A DNA stretch of 8,454 nucleotides from Thermoplasmata archaeon (GTDB lineage Archaea; Thermoplasmatota; Thermoplasmata; Thermoplasmatales; Thermoplasmataceae). Positions 1 to 6,201 of the stretch are shown here, in pieces. The DNA lies in contig JAJYDZ010000056.1 of NCBI GenBank assembly GCA_021790415.1, positions 1 to 8,454 on the forward strand. The letters run 5' to 3'. Under the pieces are notes generated by a model, which saw only the letters and a program-made list of their open reading frames with translations, was not told where the DNA came from and ran no database searches. The position numbers were made by a program, and so were the translations under genes. Each line of letters begins with the position of its first letter. The first letter of the stretch is position 1.

Positions 1-19
1 TTGTTATAGGGACAAACCT

Positions 20-94
20 GCTCCGGTGGTGTAGCACGGCCAAGCATAAGGGACTCTCAATCCCTCGACTCGGGTCCAAATCCCGACCGGAGCA
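20..94 (+). tRNA. tRNA-Glu (anticodon CTC)
   Basis: The sequence folds as a complete cloverleaf. The acceptor stem pairs GCTCCGG (20-26) with CCGGAGC (87-93), and A94 is the discriminator base. The D-arm spans 29-47 with GG at 38-39. The anticodon stem AGGGA/TCCCT (49-53/61-65) closes the loop CTCTCAA, giving anticodon CTC at 56-58, which reads the glutamate codon GAG. The T-stem TCGGG/CCCGA (70-74/82-86) closes the loop TCCAAAT. No CCA is encoded, as is common in archaea. The T-loop is odd: the base corresponding to position 55 is C (C76) where a T, the pseudouridine-55 site, is nearly universal. The gene lies 73 bases before an integrase in the same orientation, so it may be an integration site. 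Identity as Glu rests on the anticodon and on general resemblance to archaeal tRNA-Glu. Confidence 0.93.
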
Positions 95-128
95 TAAAAC
101 CATTAGGTTCATATTACCCTACCCCTCA

Positions 129-135
129 CTATATG
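129..135 (+). promoter_or_regulatory. possible TATA box for the integrase
   Basis: The string CTATATG lies about 39 bases before the TTG start of the integrase. An archaeal TATA box here would place transcription start around 155-160, giving a leader of about 10 bases. A second TATA-like string (CTATAG, 148-153) is too close to the start to be the promoter. No convincing Shine-Dalgarno sequence precedes the start. This is a weak call from spacing only. Confidence 0.3.
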
Positions 136-167
136 CACGCAACTAATCTATAGCGTAAAGCAAAACC

Positions 168-1331
168 TTGAGAGTGTTAAGAAAAAGGCTTAGAAATTCT
201 GCATTACCTGATAATGTTAAGTATAGGATTTCCGAATTTGTGGATGTACTGAGAGAGGGATCAGAAATAAAAGAACACAGGCAATACTATTATTATGAGC
301 GATTGCTCATTCTATCTAAGGTATTAGGAGAAAGGATTCTTAATCCATCCAAACAGGATATGATTAAGGCCATTTCAAAATTGAGAGATCGCACAACTGT
401 AAGGCATGCTTCTTACTCACCATCCACAATATCGGATTTCAAAAAGGTTCTAAAGAAATTTGTTAAGTATGTGAACGACGGAGAATTGCCTAAGTTCTGG
501 AATGATATCCATGCAGAGAAAATAAAGAGAAGGTATAGTGCAGCGGATCAGATGATTACATACGATGAACTCCAATCCTTATTGAATGCCTCTAAGAATC
601 AGAGAGATAAGGCATTGATTTCTATTCTGTGGGATTCGGGCATAAGAGCATCGGAACTCCTTAAGTTGAAGGTTAAGGATTTCCAAAAGAGTTCAGATGG
701 ATTGTATGCCATTCTCAACATACAGGAGGGTTCTAAGAATTACAAACAGAGAACCGTTATTCTAACAGGCGATTCTGTGGTATTAGTGCCACAGTATATT
801 GAATTCCTGAAGGAATTCCTTAAGGATAAGTTCACTGAGGATGGATTCCTGTTCATCGGCATAGGCAAAGAAAAGCCTGGAATGAACCTTACATACGATG
901 ATCTGAGATCGATCATTCAGAAAAATGCTAAGAGATCTGGCATTCAAAAGCCTACCTCACCACACCTGTTCAGGCATAGTGCTGCAACACGGATGGCAGC
1001 GGAAAGCCTGCCTGTACAGGTATTCACAAAGCAGATGGGTTGGAGCTCAAACAAAATAGCAGATGACTATACTCACCTTGATTCAAAATCGCAAATAAAG
1101 GCTATCCTTAAGCCTCAGGGCATACCTATAACCGATGAGGAACTGAAAAAACCACTATCCAAAGTAAACAGGAAATGCCCACGATGCCATGTTGTGAACA
1201 CAGGATCCGCACGGTTCTGTTCTAACTGTGGATCGCCTATGAGATCAGAGGAGTTCGTTAAGGTTGAGGAGGAACGGCTTAAGGTAATGGATACATTGAA
1301 AGAATCTAACCTGATTGTAATCGTCGGTTGA
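168..1331 (+). CDS. tyrosine recombinase/integrase with C-terminal zinc ribbon
   Basis: This is a site-specific DNA recombinase of the phage-integrase family, expected to cut and rejoin DNA through a 3'-phosphotyrosine. Residues ~20-120 form the N-terminal SAM-like core-binding domain. The catalytic domain (~128-315) shows every key residue: R160 in GIRASELL, the beta-hairpin lysine K190 or K193, H266 and R269 in SPHLFRH, W292 at the usual second-histidine position, and nucleophile Y301 in DDYTHL. A four-cysteine zinc ribbon follows (C337, C340, C351, C354), then a short charged tail. At 387 residues it is longer than archaeal XerA (~280), mostly because of the ribbon. The frame is open only from 159, so TTG 168 or GTG 174 must be the start. 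The gene sits just after a tRNA in the same direction, typical of integrated elements. It is not split by attachment, unlike SSV-type integrases. Its last few codons may be altered by the adjoining IS remnant. Confidence 0.9.
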   Translation: MRVLRKRLRNSALPDNVKYRISEFVDVLREGSEIKEHRQYYYYERLLILSKVLGERILNPSKQDMIKAISKLRDRTTVRHASYSPSTISDFKKVLKKFVKYVNDGELPKFWNDIHAEKIKRRYSAADQMITYDELQSLLNASKNQRDKALISILWDSGIRASELLKLKVKDFQKSSDGLYAILNIQEGSKNYKQRTVILTGDSVVLVPQYIEFLKEFLKDKFTEDGFLFIGIGKEKPGMNLTYDDLRSIIQKNAKRSGIQKPTSPHLFRHSAATRMAAESLPVQVFTKQMGWSSNKIADDYTHLDSKSQIKAILKPQGIPITDEELKKPLSKVNRKCPRCHVVNTGSARFCSNCGSPMRSEEFVKVEEERLKVMDTLKESNLIVIVG

Positions 1332-1632
1332 TTATTCTTCTGAATATGGAATAATAAGAGATTCTCGGTATTCCGAGAATCTTCCGGAATATTCTCATGT
1401 AAGATTCAAGGGATCTGAAAGAAGCATTGAAAACCACTCTAATCCTCGCCAGGATCTCAATAATCCTGTCCGGAAGAATAAAGGGTCTTCCGTTCTTCCT
1501 CCTGTTCTGTTTCTTCAGATCATGGCTGTAATTCTCCATATCCCTGAGATCAAGGATATCCTTCATGCGTCTGACAGGGGATTCGTTATAGAGGGACCAT
1601 ATCCTTTTATTACCGTTCTTTCCACGAACCAT
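1306..1632 (-). pseudogene. IS5-family transposase, N-terminal fragment
   Basis: The minus-strand frame encodes the N-terminal helical region of an IS5/IS4-like DDE transposase. Its marks are a lysine/arginine-rich NRRKNGRPFILPD segment, then IIEILARIRVVFNASFRSLE and ILGIPRISYYSIFRR, a pattern typical of the DNA-binding part of archaeal IS5 transposases. ATG at 1632 is preferred as start because homology-like sequence begins there, although the frame is open back to 1674. The protein ends after about 108 residues. All DDE catalytic residues, normally in a protein of about 250-330 residues, are absent, so this is an inactive remnant. Its 3' end overlaps the last codons of the convergent integrase, so the break point lies close to 1306-1340. 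The family call is by pattern recognition. The truncation is plain from length. Confidence 0.72.
1359..1382. other. 10-bp perfect inverted repeat (hairpin)
   Basis: The arms AGATTCTCGG (1359-1368) and CCGAGAATCT (1373-1382) are perfect reverse complements around a 4-base loop TATT. The hairpin begins 28 bases after the integrase stop and lies inside the IS5 transposase fragment, where it encodes part of ILGIPRISYY. It could end or stabilise the integrase transcript, but no T-run follows. It may equally be an accident of coding sequence. Confidence 0.45.
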
Positions 1633-1704
1633 CGGGTTGTTGTTTTGCACAAGCAACACCCATCTTATTTTCAAGAAAAATCATTGCATGGGTTAAGCAA
1701 CAAT

Positions 1705-1891
1705 TTTCTTACTCTGACTTAATTTTAAAGGCATTATAATAGAAGTCAAACTTTAATGCCCCTCAATATAACGTAATTGAATTAACTTGCATTTTTTCTT
1801 TCAAGATCATAGTCTGCACAGTAGAAGCAAATTCTCTGATTTTCGGTTTTTTGTGTGATCTGGTGCGAAAATTGAATTAAGGTTCTGTAAA
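1705..1891. other. gene-free AT-rich intergenic stretch
   Basis: No convincing gene, RNA or repeat was seen between the IS5 remnant and the surface-protein promoter. The sequence is AT-rich with several T-runs (for example near 1793-1800 and 1846-1853). A minus-strand frame crossing the region (1782-2000) overlaps the signal sequence of the surface protein antisense and shows no protein-like pattern. Confidence 0.5.
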
Positions 1892-1900
1892 TTTTAAATA
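1892..1900 (+). promoter_or_regulatory. TATA box of the surface-protein gene
   Basis: TTTTAAATA is a good archaeal TATA box, centred about 31 bases before ATG 1927. Transcription would start around 1921-1927, giving a leaderless or near-leaderless mRNA. Because the box overlaps the upstream ATG at 1900, that ATG would not be in the transcript. This supports 1927 as the true start. Confidence 0.65.
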
Positions 1901-1926
1901 TGGTATTGATTATATTGGTAATTGAA

Positions 1927-4900
1927 ATGGGCAAACACCCCAAGAAAGCTTTTCTAAAAAAGGCTGTTCCCATTGCCGTTTCGGCATTACTTCTCATCAC
2001 AACTATGGGTATGCTTATGCATAGTCATAGAATTGAAATGCCCTCTTCATCTGAACCATTCAGTAACTCAAATCCCACAGGGAATATTACGATCAATATT
2101 ACACCCTCCAACTCCCAGATACAGATAAATGGCAATCTAGTTGCTACTAATGTCTCCCAGTACAATTACAGGAACGTCCCCTATGGATTGTACAATATAG
2201 TAGCCTACAAGCCATATTACCAATACCAGTCAGTCCAAGTAAATCTATCATCAAAATCTGTTTACGTAAATTTCACATTAAGGAAAGGTACAGGGGTACC
2301 GGGTGTAAATGCACAATACCCATGGGTTCCTATTGGGCCCTATAATCCATTGGTGAATGAACCCAATGGAACGGCCTTGATTGAAGCCGGCCACCTTGGT
2401 ACCATGGCTATCGATCAGTCCAATCCACAGATAATGTACGTGGGAACAGGATCAAGTGTATCCACTACCTACGGCCCCTACGGAGATTCTGGAATATTCA
2501 AATCTACCAATGGAGGGAAAAATTGGACCCCTGTTGATTTTGGTCTACCTTTGGATGTAGTCACTTCTCTTGTGATGAATCAGTCCAACCCGCAGGAATT
2601 GCTTGCGGGCTTCTGGGATGCGGGAATATATAAGACCACAGATGGAGGTGGTTATTGGTACAAGGTCTCCAACTACACAGCCACTACTGACATGACAGAT
2701 GTCAATGGAACCATTTATGCTGCATCAGGGGCGCCAGCATTCAATAAGTATGGGAATGTAATCGCAGGAAAAGATTTCGGCAATTCATGGAAGTCTCTTC
2801 TTAATGTAAGTTATCCCTTGGTATCCCTTTCCATTTCACGCACATATATCTATGCTGTTAGTTTCAACGGCACACTCTGGAAATCAGAAGATATGGGGTA
2901 CAGCTGGTCCAGGGGAGCGGAAGTGCCTGTTGGATCGAGCTACATAGATAGTATCGGGGCGTCACCATTCGATCCCAATTACCTTTATGCAATAGTAGAT
3001 GGGACAAATTCCTTATACTTCTCAACAAATGCTGGCTCCAGCTTCACCCTTAATACCACGTTTCAGCACATAAGGCAGATTGTTTTTGATCCACAGAACC
3101 AAAGTGTGATGTGGTTGATGGGTCCCGGAGGCACCTATGTTTCAACAAATGGAGGGAGAAGCTACACCTTTTTGCAACCAGTTGGGGATGAGCACAGCAT
3201 GTATTTATTGAACTCAAATCCCGGAACTGCCTTCGTACTCAGTGACCAGGGAATTTTTGAAACTGAAAATTTTGGAACGAATTGGTTTTCCATCAACAAC
3301 AATCTTTACAATTTCCTTGTTTACAATTTTGGAATAAGTAACAATGGTACCCAAATCATCACTTCTATGCAGGATTTCGGCTCAATACTGACACACGATG
3401 GAGGCAAGACATGGGGCTATGGATATCTCGGCTCACAGTACTGGATTGGCGAGGGCTCCTTTGTGTTTACAAACCCATACAATAACAGCTGGATTTATGC
3501 TTTCGAACCAGGCGCTAAGTTATTGATCCAGTCAAATGACTCAGGCCTTCTCTTCAATAAAGCCCTAGATCTTTCCACATCCCAGTGGCAGGGATATCCA
3601 CCGTTATTCAACTCAGTGTTTGCGGTTGACCCCATTAACCACAGCAATCTATTTTTTGGTAGTCCTCTGGGTATCTATAACGGCAGTTACAATGGTTCGC
3701 ATTGGAATTTCTGGCCAGGTTCCCCAACCAACATATCAGGTTTATGGATGGATCAAGGAGGGACTTTGTTTGTGTCATCCAATGGAACAAATTTGCTCTA
3801 TTTCTCCAATGGAAAATGGCAAAAGGCAAATGGAATAAATTTCCCTGTTGCATCAATGACGTTTGAACCTACAAATCAGCATTACATCCTTTTGGCATCA
3901 GGCACAAGCAGGAACACTGCGTCACTTTACTTGAGTAACAATGGAGGGTCCTCATTTTCTCTTCTGACCAATGATCCTTTCAACCTTACTTTCAATCCAC
4001 CCACACAGCAGGGATATGGAGGAGCGCCCATAGAATTGTTCTATCTTAACATCACAGGAGACCCCGTCATTGCAGCGACAAACGAAGGTGTATACCTCTC
4101 TAGAGACAATGGAATTAACTGGCAAAACATGGACTTTAACCTAATATCTGGCCAGGTTACGTGGGCTTCATATGTCAATAAAAGTCTGTATCTCTCAACA
4201 TATGGTGAGGGAATGGTGGTCTGGAAAAACTTCTCCCTTGCCAACCTCTCTGGAACCATAACAGGGGCAATTTCGGGCGTTAATGGGATAGGGGTGAACA
4301 TCAACGGAACAGACATTCCTGTATACCAGGGGCATTTTGTAGATTATGTGAAACCCGGTTCATATTATGTCAATATAACTTGGAATGGTGGTTACAGGAA
4401 TTACAGTGCCACAATTACGCCACTTGAAGTATTCCATGCTGATTATGCACCAGAGTACAACATTACCTTTGAAGAGATTGGCCTTCCAACAGAAACCAAT
4501 TGGTCCTTGAATTTATCAAATGGGAGTACCTATTACTCAAGTGGCAAGTACATTTACCTGCAGCTGCCTAATGGAACATATTCATACACGATAGCAACAA
4601 CAGACAAGACATACGAACCATCTCAATCTTCTGGTTCTTTTTCAGTGAATGGGGGTTCGGTCTCTAGATCAGTCTCATTCTCAGAAGTCAAGTACACCGT
4701 TACCTTCACAGAATTCGGTCTCCCATCTGGAGTGGAATGGTACGTTAACGGTACCGGTTTCTCCGGGCATAAAATGTCTCCAGCAAACATAACATTCAAT
4801 CTTGCAGACGGCACATACTCATTCACTGCAATTAACCTGAACAATTATTATACCACAACAGTGCACTTCTCAGTGGTCATCAGCGGCAGTAATGTCACTG

Positions 4901-5241
4901 AAACTGTTGACTATTACCACTGGGCATACATTGCAGGTAAAGTTTCCCCAACAAATGTAACTGTCACAATAAACGGCAAGGCTGTTTCCCTGACATCATC
5001 TGGTTCATTCAATGTTTCTGTGGCAAATGGAACATATCATGTCGTTGCATCCAATTCCGGTTATACACCATACTACAACAACTTCACCTTGAATTCAGGC
5101 AGCTCAAAGAATCTAACAATCAATCTGAAGCCCATATCTAAGCCATCAGCAATCTCCAGCACTGAACTTTATGCCATAATCGGAGTTGTGGTTGCAGTCG
5201 TCTTCATAGTTGGTGTGATGTTTGCAATTAGGAGAAGATAA
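1927..5241 (+). CDS. exported surface protein: PEGA, Asp-box beta-propeller, Ig-like repeats, C-terminal anchor
   Basis: This is a cell-surface protein of 1104 residues. Numbering here counts from the upstream in-frame ATG at 1900; ATG 1927 (residue 10) is chosen because the TATA box overlaps 1900. Residues 11-22 are lysine-rich and lead into a hydrophobic signal segment (~23-40). A PEGA-like beta domain lies at ~62-128. Eleven Asp-box (BNR) motifs, of form S/T-x-D/N-x-G-x-x-W/F, start at about 202, 246, 290, 329, 375, 415, 455, 498, 545, 679 and 734, implying one or two beta-propellers. Two Ig-like repeats (~853-1005) and another PEGA-like segment (~1008-1078) follow. A transmembrane helix (~1089-1110) with an RRR tail puts the bulk outside the cell. 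Over 40 N-x-S/T sequons suggest heavy N-glycosylation. Asp-box propellers occur in sialidases, GH74 glucanases and sortilin-like receptors, so glycan or protein binding is possible, but no catalytic residues could be assigned. It is followed after one base by the small membrane protein. Confidence 0.88.
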   Translation: MGKHPKKAFLKKAVPIAVSALLLITTMGMLMHSHRIEMPSSSEPFSNSNPTGNITINITPSNSQIQINGNLVATNVSQYNYRNVPYGLYNIVAYKPYYQYQSVQVNLSSKSVYVNFTLRKGTGVPGVNAQYPWVPIGPYNPLVNEPNGTALIEAGHLGTMAIDQSNPQIMYVGTGSSVSTTYGPYGDSGIFKSTNGGKNWTPVDFGLPLDVVTSLVMNQSNPQELLAGFWDAGIYKTTDGGGYWYKVSNYTATTDMTDVNGTIYAASGAPAFNKYGNVIAGKDFGNSWKSLLNVSYPLVSLSISRTYIYAVSFNGTLWKSEDMGYSWSRGAEVPVGSSYIDSIGASPFDPNYLYAIVDGTNSLYFSTNAGSSFTLNTTFQHIRQIVFDPQNQSVMWLMGPGGTYVSTNGGRSYTFLQPVGDEHSMYLLNSNPGTAFVLSDQGIFETENFGTNWFSINNNLYNFLVYNFGISNNGTQIITSMQDFGSILTHDGGKTWGYGYLGSQYWIGEGSFVFTNPYNNSWIYAFEPGAKLLIQSNDSGLLFNKALDLSTSQWQGYPPLFNSVFAVDPINHSNLFFGSPLGIYNGSYNGSHWNFWPGSPTNISGLWMDQGGTLFVSSNGTNLLYFSNGKWQKANGINFPVASMTFEPTNQHYILLASGTSRNTASLYLSNNGGSSFSLLTNDPFNLTFNPPTQQGYGGAPIELFYLNITGDPVIAATNEGVYLSRDNGINWQNMDFNLISGQVTWASYVNKSLYLSTYGEGMVVWKNFSLANLSGTITGAISGVNGIGVNINGTDIPVYQGHFVDYVKPGSYYVNITWNGGYRNYSATITPLEVFHADYAPEYNITFEEIGLPTETNWSLNLSNGSTYYSSGKYIYLQLPNGTYSYTIATTDKTYEPSQSSGSFSVNGGSVSRSVSFSEVKYTVTFTEFGLPSGVEWYVNGTGFSGHKMSPANITFNLADGTYSFTAINLNNYYTTTVHFSVVISGSNVTETVDYYHWAYIAGKVSPTNVTVTINGKAVSLTSSGSFNVSVANGTYHVVASNSGYTPYYNNFTLNSGSSKNLTINLKPISKPSAISSTELYAIIGVVVAVVFIVGVMFAIRRR
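4456..4914 (+). repeat. two tandem Ig-like repeats within the surface protein
   Basis: Residues ~853-930 and ~931-1005 of the surface protein are two diverged copies of one beta-sandwich module. Each opens with a similar phrase (YNITFEEIGLPTETNWSLN and YTVTFTEFGLPSGVEWYVN). Each then has a G-T-Y-S aromatic strand (LPNGTYSYTI and LADGTYSFTA) about 20-30 residues later. The pattern is familiar from archaeal surface proteins of Thermoplasmatales and is probably a stalk. The copies are clear at protein level but not as exact DNA repeats. Confidence 0.7.
5230..5237 (+). promoter_or_regulatory. Shine-Dalgarno that decides the start of the small membrane protein
   Basis: AGGAGAAG lies inside the last codons of the surface-protein gene, five bases before ATG 5243. 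It is the clearest ribosome binding site in the window. It points to ATG 5243 rather than TTG 5272 as the original start, which is what exposes the one-base frameshift. Confidence 0.6.
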
Positions 5242-5242
5242 A

Positions 5243-5550
5243 ATGGGTGAAACTTTAAATCCCTATTCATTTTGGGACTGATCGGTGGCGTAATAGGATT
5301 CTTAATAGGCATAGCATTTCTTGCAGCAGGTGCAGCATTCCAGGGTCTTGCAACCGGCCTTGGATCGGCTTCGGCACTGAAAGATTCAAATTCTAGATCC
5401 TTACTTGCAGGCATGGGTGCAATGTTGTCAGTGATAGGTGTAATCGGGGCTGTTGCTTCCCTGGCATCCAGGAGGTCAATAGCCATAGTTGCGGGTGTTA
5501 TCATGCTCATATCAGCATTCGGGATACTATCAACGGTGATCCCACAATAA
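5243..5550 (+). CDS. small three-helix membrane protein, apparently frameshifted near its start
   Basis: The main frame (from TTG 5272) encodes about 92 glycine/alanine-rich residues with three probable membrane helices: roughly GLIGGVIGFLIGIAFLAAGA, LLAGMGAMLSVIGVIGAVAS and IAIVAGVIMLISAFGILSTV. The layout recalls DUF4064-like small membrane proteins; no function is known. The start is the problem. A strong Shine-Dalgarno (AGGAGAAG, 5230-5237) precedes ATG 5243, one base after the surface-protein stop, but that frame reads MGETLNPYSFWD and stops at 5279-5281. Adding one G in the GGG run at 5274-5276 would join it to the long frame as ...NPYSFWGLIGGVIG..., so a one-base deletion, or a sequencing error, is likely. 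TTG 5272 has no ribosome binding site. If the deletion is real, the protein is probably not made efficiently. It is otherwise translationally coupled to the surface gene. Confidence 0.65.
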
Positions 5551-5604
5551 CAATGGATGGATGTTAATTTTCCCTATTCAGGACTCTTAAGCATTCCATC
5601 AATC

Positions 5605-5629
5605 TTTTAAATATAAAAAAATTTTAATA
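5605..5629 (+). promoter_or_regulatory. TATA region of the exonuclease operon
   Basis: Two TATA-like strings lie before ATG 5656: TTTTAAATATA (5605-5615) and TTTTAATA (5622-5629), separated by an A-run that could serve as a BRE. The second box would place transcription start near 5650-5656, giving a leaderless mRNA. The first would leave a leader of ~20 bases, in which no Shine-Dalgarno is seen. The second therefore fits better. Confidence 0.5.
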
Positions 5630-5655
5630 GTTTAACGATTTACAAATTAAATCTA

Positions 5656-6201
5656 ATGACAGAGACGGTTTATATCTCGGTAGATGTGGAAACAAGCGGA
5701 CCAGATCCATGCAAATTTGATTTGCAATCTATAGGGGCTGTTGTACTCAATGAACAGCTCGATGAGACATTTTATGTAGAAATTAAGCCAATTTTTGGAA
5801 ATTTTTTAGAAGGGGCAATTGAAAAAACAAAGTTAACACCGTCGAAACTTCAAAATATAGGTGTGGAGCCATCAGTTGCTATGAAAAATTTCGAAATTTG
5901 GATAAGGCAAGTTAGTCAAAATTCTAACCCCGTCTTTTTAGGATTTGGAGCAACCTTTGACTGGAAATGGATTGACTCATATTTCCAAAGGTTTCTTGGC
6001 CATAATCCTTTTGGCATTAATGGAATGGATATAAAATCATACTACGCCGGCAAGTTCAACCTAAATTGGAGTGACACTACAAAAGCAAAGATAGCTATGA
6101 GGGGAATTGTAACTAATAGGAAACATACACACAATGCCCTTGATGATGCAATTGAACAGGCAGAATTATTTAAATTGATCAAGGAAAAGGAAGTTTATTA
6201 G
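5656..6201 (+). CDS. DEDDh-family 3'-5' exonuclease (DnaQ/RNase T-like)
   Basis: This is a stand-alone 181-residue exonuclease expected to remove nucleotides from DNA or RNA 3' ends using two metal ions. All DEDDh motifs are present: D10 and E12 in VDVETSGP (Exo I), D102 in GFGATFDWKWID (Exo II), and H159 with D164 in HNALDDA (Exo III, HxAxxD). There is no signal or membrane segment and no extra domain, so the protein should be cytoplasmic. The length matches a bare catalytic domain. ATG 5656 is the only sensible start and follows a TATA box at leaderless distance. The stop is immediately followed by the ATG of the next gene, so the two are almost certainly co-transcribed and coupled. DNA composition is much more AT-rich than the surface-protein gene, suggesting transfer. 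It could be housekeeping repair or RNA trimming, but the fixed pairing with an unknown membrane protein hints at a specialised, perhaps defensive, role (inference). Confidence 0.88.
   Translation: MTETVYISVDVETSGPDPCKFDLQSIGAVVLNEQLDETFYVEIKPIFGNFLEGAIEKTKLTPSKLQNIGVEPSVAMKNFEIWIRQVSQNSNPVFLGFGATFDWKWIDSYFQRFLGHNPFGINGMDIKSYYAGKFNLNWSDTTKAKIAMRGIVTNRKHTHNALDDAIEQAELFKLIKEKEVY

Larger units (their letters stand above)
1306..1704 (-). mobile_element. 5' remnant of an IS5-type insertion sequence
   Basis: This is the truncated transposase fragment plus about 70 bases of its upstream DNA. On the minus strand the left end probably starts near GTTGCTTAACCC (around 1701). The heptamer GTTGCTT recurs about 50 bases further in, as often seen in terminal and subterminal IS sequence. 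The other end of the element, the catalytic part and the matching inverted repeat are missing, so the true boundaries cannot be fixed. The inner boundary abuts or overlaps the integrase 3' end. Confidence 0.5.

Noticed and set aside
168..1331. SSV-type split integrase
   Set aside because: The gene is continuous from core-binding domain to zinc ribbon and does not contain the tRNA-matching attachment sequence.
3620..4316. Several short frames on both strands inside the surface-protein gene
   Set aside because: They lie wholly within a strongly supported coding frame and show no domain, start signal or independent promoter.
5271..5281. Programmed ribosomal frameshift to link ATG 5243 with the long membrane-protein frame
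   Set aside because: No slippery heptamer or clear downstream structure is visible, and a single missing G is the simpler explanation.
5261..5580. Short repeat CCCTATTCA at 5261-5269 and 5572-5580, flanking the small membrane-protein gene
   Set aside because: It is only nine exact bases, with poor flanking similarity; this may be chance and there is no element structure between the copies.
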